In this document: in pieces, positions 22,317 through 32,021 of the stretch
Position numbering within the stretch: position 1 is the first letter of the stretch
How the letters are laid out: every line of letters begins with the position of its first letter
DNA from: Hirsutella rhossiliensis
Taxonomy: Eukaryota > Ascomycota > Sordariomycetes > Hypocreales > Ophiocordycipitaceae
Direction of reading: 5' to 3'
NCBI RefSeq assembly: GCF_020360975.1
Contig: NW_025408667.1
Location: 7,812,001-7,876,000 of the forward strand
Length of the DNA: 64,000 bases
Notes under the pieces: generated by a model
The model's input: the letters and a program-made list of their open reading frames with translations, nothing else
The model's database searches: none
Told to the model about the DNA's origin: nothing
Translations under genes and position numbers: made by a program

Positions 22317-23345
22317 CTACTTGGTGAGCCTCCCGTCTACTTGGATAGATGGGGTTGAGCGTCTGTGCGTTGCTGACCAGGCATTGGGTCCGTCCCGCTC
22401 TCCGGAGTTGGTCGACGTGGAACCTATTATAGCAGCCCTCGGGAGGTCTGCTAGTTCAACCGTGTACGGGTCGAGTACCTTGCTTATCGTATACTTAGCG
22501 TGCAGCCAGTCGAACTTCTTCTTAGGTCGCTCTGACGCGTAGTTCCGTAAGTCAAGCCAAACCTTATCGCCTACTTCGAAGCGTTCTGCCGCGTTCCGTC
22601 GTCTGTTAGCGAAGCGTTCTTGTTGCTGCGTAGCTGTCGCCATTGATGCTTGGCAGAGGTCCGTAATCTGTTGTAGTTTGGTAACAAATTTCTTTGCCCT
22701 GGTTTCTGGCGAATGCTGAGGATACTCTTCCGCATATGCTTCCGTAACGAGGGGAACTGGTGACTTCGGCTCATAGCCGTGTATAGCGAAGAATGGGGAC
22801 ATCCCTATAGAGGTATTGACCCGACCGTTTAACGCCATCTGAGCCGCGGGAACCCACTTATCCCAGTCGTTCTGGTTCTGGTTAATCACGGCGCGGAGGT
22901 ATGCCTGTACTTCTTGGTTCATCCTCTCAGGGCCTCCGTCGGTTTGGGGGTGGTACGCCGTGCTTAGCTGCTGGTCGATCCCCAGTAACTTGCACATGTG
23001 CCTCCAAAAGCGGCCTACCCAATTCGAGCCCCTATCGCTCGTTATAGCGTCGGGCCACCAGTGGTAGCGGGCGAAGCACCATAGAAAACGCTCTGCACAT
23101 GCTTCCGCTTCCATCGTTGGCATCGGTTCGAGTATAACTTCCTTACTTAGCCGGTCCTTGATAACCCAGAGGCAGCGGTTACCGTTCGCAAGGGGGAGGT
23201 CCGTAATAAAGTCCATCTGTATCTGGCGGAAGAAGCGGTCCGGTACGGGTAGCGGTCTAAGTAGACCCCTTTTATGCTCGCGCCATATCTTCGTACGGCC
23301 GCAGACATCGCAGTTACGCAAGAAACGTCGGATATGCTGTTGCAT
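22317..23345 (-). pseudogene. Gypsy integrase
   Basis: The 342-codon frame begins in the zinc-binding HHCC region (RRFLRNCDVCGRTK) and carries the catalytic core: Asp in QMDFITDLP, Asp in AITSDRGSNWVG and Glu in YHPQTDGGPERMNQE. The GPF/GPY-like region (KVWLDLRNY...KFDWLHAKYTISK) follows. A shift near 22420 moves the frame before the chromodomain. Confidence 0.9.
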
Positions 23346-23585
23346 TAGCGGCCAGTAGAAGTCCCTGGATACGGCTTCTATCGTCCCTTCCGTCCCGGGT
23401 GGCCTACTACATGGGAGTCATGAACCTTCTGGATTAAGGAGCCCTTAATTCGTTTAGCGACTCCTGCTCTAGCGGTGCTGCCTTGGCTGCTGCTTCTGTC
23501 GTGATCGGTGCGCCTGGCACCCATAAGCGGCCACGTAGTCGTAGGTGCCCCCGAGGATCAATAAAGCACTCGGCGACTTGTACCT

Positions 23586-24158
23586 TCAGCTTAAGCTTGG
23601 GGTCGAGGACCGAGATCCGTTTCGTACCGCGTTATAAACGCTTGTAAAGACTGGATCCTGGTTTGCCGTTTGCTGCCATAATTGTTGTAGCTCTGGGTCG
23701 TGGAAACCGTGTGTTCTTCTTCGCCTTCTCCCGCTTGAGTCGACGTTACTCCGACGTAGGTACGTAGGGCTGCTTCTGGAATAAGCTGCATATCTCGTGC
23801 TTCGTGATCCGCTTCGTTTGGTCGGTCCTGTTCGCGGCGAGAGCGCGTCTGGCACCACTGCTTCCCGTCCCGGACGGTACTGGAGCTGGAAGTTAAAACG
23901 CGAGAGATATTCAGCCCAACGTGCCTGCCTTTCCGAGAGCTGTTGGCGCGTCATGAAATACTCGAGGTTCTTATGGTCGGTAAGGATAACGAAGTTATCA
24001 CAGCTTCGTAGCTCGGCTGACCATTGTTCGAGACAACGAATAATAGCGAGCATTTCCTTATCATGGATTGGGTAGTTGCGCTCAGCCGGTGATAGCTTCT
24101 GCGAGTGGAACGCTACTGGCTTGCGTTGTCCGTCGACTTCCTGCGTAAGTGTGCCCAA
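23586..24158 (-). pseudogene. Gypsy RNase H
   Basis: The frame shows PVAFHSQKLSPAERNYPIHDKEMLAI split as usual around the catalytic Glu, then ILTDHKNLEYFMT (catalytic Asp) and RQARWAEYLSRFNF, followed by the shifted equivalent of the VVPDALSR block. Confidence 0.9.
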
Positions 24159-24182
24159 GCGCCCAGCCGCTACAGTCTGCTT

Positions 24183-25348
24183 CTACGAAGGTTGGCCTCT
24201 CGAAATCCCATTGAGTAAGAATAGGGCGTTCGTAAATAGCGTCTTTAGTGTCTGGAACGCCATATCGTGCTCGTCCGTCCACTTGAACTTAGTCCCCTTT
24301 CCTGTTAGTGCTGTTAGGGGTGCAGTTATTTCCGAGGCTTGCGGTATAAATATCCGGTAGTAGTTAACGAATCCTAGAAAACTGCGCACCCCCTTCTGGG
24401 TAACGGGGACTGCCCACTCGACTATTGCTCGTATCTTGTCGGGATCTGCCTGAATGCCAATTCCTGCGTGAATAATGAATCCTAGGTACTTAATCCGCTT
24501 GACTCCAAATTCGCATTTCTCCGGGTCTAGGTGTAGTCCATGCTCGGCGAGGCGTTCTAAAACTAACCGTACCTTCCGGAAATGGTCTTCTCTGCTCGCT
24601 CGAATAGATAAGTATATCGTCCATATAAGCAGAGGCGAACTCGTCGAGGTAGTCTCGTAGGATACCGTTAATATACCGCTGGAAGGTTGCTGGCGCGCCA
24701 CTTAGCCCGAACGGGGTAACCATCCATTCGAAGAGACCGTACCGGGTGCGGAACGCTGTCTTCCACTCGTCTCCTTCTGCAACCCGTACTTTATGGAACG
24801 CTTGTACCACGTCGACCTTAGTGAACCACTTCGCATCTTTTAGGTTGCGAAGTGTGTCCCTATTAGAGGAAGGGGTAACGGTCCGACTTAGTGATTGCGT
24901 TCAACGCTCTGTAGTCACAACAGAATCGCAGCCCGCCACCTGGTTTCCTCACAAACAGGACTGGAGCTGCTGCTTCTGAACTGCTTGCACGGATAAATCC
25001 TTTATCCACTAGGTCTCGTAGAGTCTTCTTAAGAACCAGGAGTTCCTCTCGTGACATACCGTATAGTGCTCCATACGGTAGTGGTAACTGCTGGCCATTC
25101 GGGTCCTCCTTGATTCTGATTTCGTGGTCTATGCCTGGCTTATGAGGATTCAGCTTATCAGCTTCCTTCTTCATAAATAGAGGCAGTAAATCGTGGAACC
25201 GCTGGGGTATCGTTCGGCGTAGCTCTGCTTCTGACATGGGTTTCTTTGGTGATAACGCCCTTTCGATATCCTTCATGCTGATAGCGAAAATCGCCGTGGC
25301 AGCTGCCTCTCTTCCTTCCTGCTTGCGGATCCTTTCAAAGTAACCCAC
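24183..25348 (-). pseudogene. Gypsy reverse transcriptase
   Basis: Frames in succession contain the RT blocks [56 protein letters not shown] and the catalytic YMDDILIYS near 24630, then the connection region KYLGFIIHAGIGIQADP and VRSFLGFVNYYRIFIP. Two single-base shifts (near 24870 and 24600) break the frame. Confidence 0.9.
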
Positions 25349-25359
25349 AAAGGTACTGG

Positions 25360-25752
25360 CTAGTACGTGCTTTGCTTCTTCGAACTCCTTGGCTTTCGCA
25401 GAATATTCTCCTTCCCGAGGTGATCTACCCAGTCTTGTGTAGGTTCATGCCATAGTCGTTTCTCGTGGGGCACTGAGTACGACTTTGTGTGGCATAACCA
25501 GGGTTTTCCTAGGATTAGGGGGAATTCCAATCGGGGCACCACGTAGGCACAGATCGTCTGTATGTGGCCGTTGACCTCCATTGATAGCCATACGAGGCCC
25601 CTAATCGTTGCTCCTTCCATTGCCCCTGATGCTCCTGTAATAGCTCGCGGTGCTATTTCCACTATAGGAACTTCCAACTTTTCGACGACTTCTTCGTCAA
25701 CCGCGGCGTAGCACTGGCATCCTCGTCTACGAGTGAGGAGAAGAGATTGGTC
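25360..25752 (-). pseudogene. Gypsy retropepsin-like protease
   Basis: A degenerate catalytic motif (LVD then GCQCYAAVDEE in the next frame) precedes VPIVEIAPRAITG and ends in PLILGKPWL, the flap-end/ILG motif of retroviral-type aspartic proteases. One base shift lies inside the catalytic motif. Confidence 0.7.
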
Positions 25753-25864
25753 CTATTGATAATGCTTCGAATTATTGTAGGACCAACTTCCATTTTTCCT
25801 GAGAACTTCTCTTCTTTTGCCACTGCTCCGTTCTTTGGCCTCGAGACCCGTCTTTGTTTCGAGG

Positions 25865-27147
25865 CTACGCATTTCCCGAGAGGGATGGGGTCTCGCTAAG
25901 TCCTGACTCTTCCTCACTAGAGTCGTTACCATCATCTTCCAGCAAGGGCATGATCCTAGCGGTGCGGACTTTTACATCCCTCGACCGGCTAGGGTCCTGT
26001 CCTGGCGAGTAGGGGCAAGCGGCAATGAAATGGGTGTTGTCGCCGCAGCGGAGACAACGACCCTCGTCACGGCGTTTATTCCGTTCGTCCTCGGATACCC
26101 ACCTCGCCCGTTGCTTCCGTCCTGACCTAGGCTGGAAGCGAACCGTCTTGCTCGTTCCACTTGACCCCTGGCCGTTCGCCCGTCCTCTCTGACCCTGCCC
26201 CTGAGTGCGTGTAACCGTCATTATTACGTCGCCGTCATGGTCGCGTGCGTCACGTGCGTTCTGCTCGGCGGGTAACGTTGCTGACGGTGCCGGGGTGTTG
26301 TCGTTACCGGCGACCTGGATGTTGCCGATGCCTGATGCCTGCCCTTGGTCACGTTGCCCGCGGGAGCCCTGCTTCCTCTGCAACGCCTTAAACTTCGCGG
26401 TGTGCTCGAACGCCCAAGCAATCGGGTGTAGACGTTGATGTACTCGTTGTAGTCCTTCGGCATGATAACCGGGACTAGTTGCTCACGGAGAGCAGGAGAG
26501 ATCGAGTTCCGTAGCCATGCGAGCTTGGAAGCATTATCCCAGCTCGCGCCGCCCGCTTTGGTCAATGTTTCCTCGAATTCAGGAGGAACTTCCCAAACTC
26601 TTGGCTGTCTCGTTGAATGAGGGTGCGCAGCCTGTCCTGCGCCCTCTCTGTCTGCTGCACGCTGCCGAACGTCTGGGCTAGGTGCGAGAAGAATTTCCGG
26701 GGGTCTGGGTTGCCCTTCGCGCTCTCTTGCCTCCAAAAACCCTCGACTCTCCTCATCATCTGATCCGGCAAGGTCTGCAGGATCTCGTACCACACGACGT
26801 TGTTATTGCCGTTTAGGCCCTCCTCTTCGTCGGTATTGTACTTAAATACCAGACGGTCGAGGTAGAAGTGGAAGGACTCGGGTTGACCGTTCCACTTCGG
26901 CCAAGTCATCGGCTTGCGCTTCTTGCCACGGTCCATTTCCTGGGCTGCTTCCGGCCTCGGTTCGACGGGTAAGATCGCCGGGGTACTGAGCACCCCCGGG
27001 CTGGGTGTCAACGGTGGCGCTGCTAGGCCTAGCCCGGTGAACATCTTCCGCAGTTCTTCGTCTCCCGCGATCCCAGATAAGATCTGCAAGAGCTCTTGCT
27101 CCTTCCCTCCATCGGCTCGTTGCGCCGCCGGTCGCGGTGCCCTGCAT
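25865..27147 (-). pseudogene. Gypsy gag with zinc knuckle
   Basis: Three overlapping frames form gag: a capsid-like region (WPKWNGQPESFHFYLDRL, WYEILQTLPDQMMRR) and a nucleocapsid zinc knuckle CLRCGDNTHFIAACP (CX2CX4HX4C) near 26035-26080, preceded by a basic Q/G-rich segment. Shifts near 26590 and 26400 break it. Start probably at or near 27147. Confidence 0.85.
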
Positions 27148-27232
27148 AACTACTATTGTCCTCCATCTTGTTCGTCCGTCTCGTCGTCCGATCGATCGTC
27201 CGTCTCGTCGTTTAGCCTATCGCCTGTCTTGC

Positions 27233-27330
27233 TGTCTGTCCTGCTGACTGTCCTGCTGACTGTCCTGCTGTCTGTCCTGCTGTCTGTCCTGCTGTCTGTC
27301 CTGCTGTCTGTCCTTCTGTCTGTCCTGTCT
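27233..27330. repeat. Minisatellite in the gypsy leader, 12-bp unit, about eight copies
   Basis: The unit CTGTCTGTCCTG (with ACTG and TTCTG variants) is repeated about eight times between the primer binding site and gag. The tract lies in the untranslated leader of the element. Confidence 0.85.
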
Positions 27331-27341
27331 TTTGTTAACTG

Positions 27342-27412
27342 GTAGCTCAATATGTTACGGGGTCAGCACTGTTGGCACAGGTGCTGGGCGTAATTGATGT
27401 AAATTGAGCTAC
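27342..27412 (-). promoter_or_regulatory. Gypsy primer binding site with self-priming complement in the LTR
   Basis: On the sense (minus) strand the bases just after the 5' LTR read ATTGAGCTAC (27351-27342). The same LTR contains GTAGCTCAAT (27412-27403), its exact 10-nt reverse complement. In Tf1 and sushi-type chromoviruses the first 11 nt of the RNA fold back onto such a site to prime reverse transcription. The usual tRNA-derived TGG is absent after the LTR. Confidence 0.7.
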
Positions 27413-27534
27413 AAAGAGTGTAAAGGGGAGACGTGTCTACATCGCTCCCTTTAGGAGTCGTGTCCGTGGCGCTCGCACGTGACTAGTCTGGCCATGCCAG
27501 ATCTACACATCGGGGCGTAGCCCCTTACACTGGG
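27353..27534. repeat. Gypsy right LTR (5' LTR of a minus-strand element) and target duplication
   Basis: LTR 27353-27529 (177 bp), followed by CTGGG at 27530-27534. On the minus strand it begins TGTAAGGGGCTACG and ends CCGTAACA. Confidence 0.93.
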
Positions 27535-28587
27535 GCACGCCAAGGATCTGATCATCGTCCTCAATGTGGAATTTCTTGGCCATCTTCGAGAGATACGAGG
27601 CTTGAGCGAGCCAAAGCTTCTTCTGGGCCCTATCCCTGATGACTTCAATCCCTAGGAACCAGCGAAGTTCCCCCATGTGGTTGATGGTATATTCCTTCAT
27701 AATGGCAGCGTGAAGTTCTTCCCATTCGGCCTTCTTTTCTTTTGGATACATCATCACGATGTCATCCACAAAGAAGAAGATGATGACTCCTTTATAAGTC
27801 ATCACGCAGGCATCTTCGACGAGTTGTTGAGCGCCCAGCTTCTTGAAGAAGCCGAGAGCCTCAAACCACAGCCTTGGAGCGATTCGAAGCCCGTATAGTC
27901 CCTTGAGAAGCTTCAAGCATAGCCCAGGCTCAAGGTAGCCTGGTGGCATCTGACAATAGATGGCATGCTTGAGCTTATTATACAGAAACGCTGTTTTCAC
28001 ATCGTACTGTTCTGTTTCAAGGTCTTCAAGACAGCAGAGGGCCATTAACACTCTGAAGGTTCTTGCTCGTAGTGTGGCCGCGTATGTGTCCTCGTTGTCT
28101 TCCGGCTGCTGGTCTCCACGGACCACAAGTCGGGCTTTAAAGCGAGTGACGTAGCCCTGCTCATCCAGTTTATATGCATATACCCATCGCAACGGGATTA
28201 TGAAGTGGCCGGCTTCTTCAACCATCTTTCTGGCCACCTTGGTCCACGTTTCGAGCTTCATCTGGTCCTCAATTTCACGCCCCATCCCCATTATCCATTG
28301 GGAGGCGTATTCCGAAGCCATCGCGGCTTTAAAGGAGGTTGGCACAGGAGGCATATCCTCAACGTGAAGCCTGTGCTTCGAGGCATTAGCAATGATGTTA
28401 TTGATGAAGGCCTTCTTCGGCTTCCTCTGTCTCTTGCCCTCAAGCACATTGGCGGGTTTATCCCTGAGACTTGTCCTCGCCTTGCGGGGTCGTTTTCAGG
28501 TTGTGATTGTGACTCTGGGGTCGGGCTCTCCCACCCCCAGAGACAGCTCCTCGAATTCTGACCATTGTGGCTCTTCGAGCGCACCAC
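27535..28587 (-). pseudogene. Copia reverse transcriptase (5' portion of the split pol)
   Basis: The minus-strand frame contains the copia RT blocks WVYAYKLDEQGYVTRFKARL, YDVKTAFLYNKLKHAIYCQM, the catalytic FFFVDDIVMMYP near 27760, and MGELRWFLGIEV. It runs into the gypsy LTR at 27534; the rest of pol resumes at 21718. The upstream linker (28458-29024) is acidic and Ser/Thr-rich and lies in a shifted frame. Confidence 0.92.
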
Positions 28588-29011
28588 CCCGGATCGACAG
28601 GCGGCTCATTCAATCGCTCATTCAATACGTCTAGGATCGGCGTGCCTAATGATACCTGAGGCTCCGGGTCGGTCCGCGTAGGGCTCGAGATAATGCTTGA
28701 GTTTTCCACCTCCGGGTCCTGACTCCCGTGGTGTGTGACCTCCTGCTGGGTCACGCTAGTGGTGACAGAGCTTGGTGGGGAGGGCGAGGTTTCTTCCTCC
28801 ACCCTACTGTTTGAAGTGCTTGGAGGCGAAATATAGGCACTGTCCGTTGTAGCCCTCATCGAAGTCTTCAAATTCGGTGCTTCTTGTGTCGCCTCGTCTG
28901 CAGAGGGTGCCGCAATTGACTCCGAGGTGTACGGCGTCATTCCGTCATCTGTCTCATCATCGGAGTAATTGCGCACTCCTGCTTCCTCTATGTCTTCGTC
29001 GTCAGGGACGT

Positions 29012-30018
29012 CTATCGCCACCATTTGACGAAGAACATCGTATGTATAGACCTGGAAGGCTTCCGCGTCTTCTTCCTCTTCGGATCGTACATTGTTGACT
29101 CATCAAATTGTACATTCGCCGAGACCATCAGTTTGGTCTGGCGGATCGAGGGTATCCACACGACATATTGATGGGTCGATCTGTAGCCCACCAGGTAACC
29201 GATATGAGCTCTCTGCTCAAGCGGGGACTGCGTCTTATGTGACTTTACATGCTCCAACGCAGTGATTGTCATTGGGTAGGCCACACAGCCGAAGACACGC
29301 AGGTGATTTATGCTCGGCTGGACTCGCTTGATGTGGCCGTATAGAGGGTTGTGGTCCCTCATATAGGTCCACCATCGTTCGTGTGGGCTTCTCCAGCTAT
29401 GATCAGATCCTTTAAGTGGCGTACGGTTGAGCAAATACACTGCTGTGCGGTAGGTCTCGGTCCAGAGCTCCTCCGGGATGCGGGAGTCCAGGTTCATAAG
29501 CCGGGCCCTTTCTTTGACCACGGCCCCGACCTTTCTGCATGCCCATTCTGCGTGGGCGTGGATGGAGCTGACTGGAAGACCCGAATGCCCAATCCTTCGA
29601 TGAATTTGACTAGCTCCTTTGTTAGAAGGGCTTTTTCTCCGTCAGAAGCCAGGTTGATCAGTTTTATCCCGTACTGAGTTTCTAGCATTGATGTTAGCTT
29701 CTTGAAGGCATCTCGACCTCGGTTTTGCTCTTCAACGCGTAATAAAACCTCATCCTGGTCGTTATGCATGTGAAGAGCGCAAAGTACTTTTCACCCCCGA
29801 ATCCGGCCACCGGGCCTGGGTGTAAGTCGAAGCTAAATTGAGCTCCGGCCCTCTGGGTCGTAAAGTGGGCTCTCACGGGAGACCTGCCTCTTTGCCTTGC
29901 CTGTTGCGCAGACCTCGCATTCACACGTGGCCGGTCCCCCCATCTTGGTTAGGTGGCTAAGGGGTTCTGGCCCCGGATGTCCTAGCCGTCTGTGCCAAAG
30001 GTCTGCTTGCCCACCCAT
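29012..30018 (-). pseudogene. Copia integrase
   Basis: Frames in order: the gag-pre-integrase HHCC finger (LWHRRLGHPGPEPLSHL with CECEVC), the core with a catalytic Asp region DLHPGP, Asp in LASDGEKALLT and Glu in TPTQNGHAERS, then WTETYRTAVYLLNRTP and the GYRST region typical of copia integrases. Breaks near 29900, 29750 and 29510. Confidence 0.9.
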
Positions 30019-30240
30019 TGGTGGCTTAGGAGCCCTGCTTGTGACAAAGACGCTGTGTTGGGGCCGCTTTGAGAGGCTTGCAATAACGTATTGGTCTTCA
30101 ATTTCTTGCAGACTGACCAGAGTGCGCCCTGTGGGCTCATGGTAGAGTGTGCCGTTAACCTGGTTCCAATAGATCTTCGCAACAATCCCTGACGAGCTGA
30201 GAACACACTTGTTGGCATCTCTGGGATGTAGTAGCTGCTC

Positions 30241-30740
30241 TCAAGCTTCAAATTGATCCTGTTTTTCACTGGGATAACGGCCATGCCTACCCCTTGACTT
30301 GGAGGAGTTTTCTCCTGCCCGGACTTCTTCTGACGATCCCCAGGTGAAGGTATCCTCATCGAACCATCGTAGGTCGTTAAAGACATGTACGCTAGCCCCT
30401 GAATCATAGATGGCCTTGTCCTCGAGAGAGTCTTCACTCGTATTAGTGCTATGCACGTGCGACACTGTATTAGCCTGTTTGCTCGAGTTGTTGTTATTCT
30501 GCGGGACTGTGATGTCTTTGGCTTTTGGCTTCCACTCCATGGCTTTGGTCTTGTCCAAGGGGTTCTCCTTAAGGTGCTGGTTGATGGCCTCCTTAAGGTG
30601 GTCCTGGGAATCCATCCTTCGGGGGTCTTTCTGGAACATCGCTCTAAAGGTCCAGCAGCTTTCCCACCACTCATCCTTTTGACCCAGTGTTGCTTACATG
30701 CCGGGCACTTGTGTGACCCTCTGGGCCATTCCTAGTCCTC
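30241..30740 (-). pseudogene. Copia protease and nucleocapsid region
   Basis: The retropepsin active site DSGASVHVF lies near 30390. Upstream, near 30690-30710, a CPACKQHW fragment may be what remains of the gag zinc knuckle. The frame is shifted at several points. Confidence 0.8.
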
Positions 30741-30743
30741 TGA

Positions 30744-31394
30744 TCAGATGATCTTGGAGCGTTGTTTGCGTTGTTGACCCCCTTTAAAGTCGGCAATCAG
30801 GGTGCGCAAAGGGGTTGCTGGGAGTCCTGTTCTCTCCAGGAGTGCGTCCAGCAGCCTAATCGTCATGGGCCAGCTAGGGTCCCATTCTTCGGTCCCTTTG
30901 AGGAAGTCCTGACGAATCTTTGTGTCATTAATAGTCGAGACCGCTAGGTCTCTTGAATCCAGGATGACTTGGTCCAGTTGCTCTGCCCAGGCCTTCCAGT
31001 CCCGGGTTCCTTTCTTGTTGATGATTTGATGATACCTTTCATCGATAAGGTTCTTTCTTCCTCCGCTGAGGGGAGAACCTTCTGTTTGAGTTCTTGATCT
31101 TGTCCCGGGCGTCAGCTGTATCAGGTCTCGCCCTGGAGCCCTCACTGATGGACTTCTTGATCACCTCCTCGATCTGCATCATGGCTTTTCTCTAGCCTTG
31201 AAGCGGTCCAATTGATCCTGGAAGGTCTTCTTTGTACCTAAAGAGGTCCTTGGCATCTTGAAGCTTCTCATTGAAGTCTTCCCTTGCTGCCTTATACTTA
31301 TTTTCTTCGTTGGGAAAGCTTCCTCAGGGGGCCTCTGCCCTACCTTCTCGAGTAGCTCTTCCCAGCTAGGCCTCAGGGGCTCCTCGAGCACCAC
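30744..31394 (-). pseudogene. Copia gag
   Basis: Two consecutive frames (31394-31179 and 31145-30744) are charged and helical, without a strong motif; their position between the primer site and the protease identifies them as gag (KAWAEQLDQVILDSRDLAV fits the capsid-like UBN2 region). The start codon is uncertain. Confidence 0.65.
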
Positions 31395-31715
31395 GGTCCC
31401 TTCTGGGTTAACGTACTCCCAGATGTGGTGCGTTTGAGCCCATGATTTGATACCCTAATCCATGGGGTCCAGTCAAGGCTTTCCTTGAGTGTGGTGATGT
31501 ACACCTCCCCTTCTGATATTGGGGCCTAGTGTCATCGTGTGTTTTACCTCCTGCGAGGGATGCACGCGTCACGTTGACTCTGCGTAGTTGTGGGTGTTGC
31601 CCTGAATTTTGCTCTCTTCCTCGCGTCAACCCCAAGGGTGAAGGATATATGGTGCGTTGAGATTCGTGATAGCCTCACAGTTGGTAGAGGAATGCGAAGG
31701 ATAAAGAGCACCGCA

Positions 31716-31729
31716 AACTGGCTCATAAC
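31716..31729 (-). promoter_or_regulatory. Copia primer binding site, initiator tRNA-Met anticodon-loop type
   Basis: Directly after the 5' LTR the sense strand reads GTTATGAGCC, the exact complement of GGCUCAUAAC in the anticodon stem-loop of fungal initiator tRNA-Met. Drosophila copia is primed by a half-tRNA from this same part of the initiator tRNA. Confidence 0.75.
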
Positions 31730-32021
31730 TCTCAGCAAGCTGAGAGCGCGGGCGGAAGGATAAGGGCAGGCACAATTGAGTCCAAACGATGATGCATGTT
31801 TTTATCTATCTGTGCGACATTGAGGGGTATTTATACGAATAGATACCAATCTGGGACCCGTGGTGGCCCTGAATCAGTGCCAATTCCCGTGTATCCCGAT
31901 TAGGGCAATGTTCCTCTACTGTATCGATACCTGACTCAAGTCCTTGTGTCTGACCTGCCTCTTTCACCGGAGTTTATACGTGTGCGGATTAGACCGTCAG
32001 TCTGCTCCCTCTGACAGAGAC
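31730..32021. repeat. Copia right LTR (5' LTR of a minus-strand element) and target duplication
   Basis: LTR 31730-32016 (287 bp), followed by GAGAC at 32017-32021; beyond it the hAT transposase gene resumes. Confidence 0.95.

Larger units (their letters stand above)
21724..27529 (-). mobile_element. Ty3/gypsy chromovirus, minus strand (5806 bp), nested in copia
   Basis: Short LTRs of 174 and 177 bp and the duplication CTGGG (21719-21723, 27530-27534) define it. The minus-strand order gag, zinc knuckle, protease, RT, RNase H, integrase, chromodomain is that of chromoviruses. Its frames are interrupted by several single-base shifts. A 10-nt complementarity between the LTR and the primer site next to it points to self-priming. 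Confidence 0.95.
20410..32016 (-). mobile_element. Ty1/copia LTR retrotransposon, minus strand, with nested gypsy element
   Basis: Two near-identical LTRs (20410-20695, 31730-32016) and the 5-bp duplication GAGAC (20405-20409, 32017-32021) define it. Without the nested gypsy element it is about 5.8 kb. The minus-strand order is gag, protease, integrase, reverse transcriptase, RNase H, which is the copia order. Several frames are shifted by single bases. The gypsy element entered between reverse transcriptase and RNase H. Confidence 0.95.
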
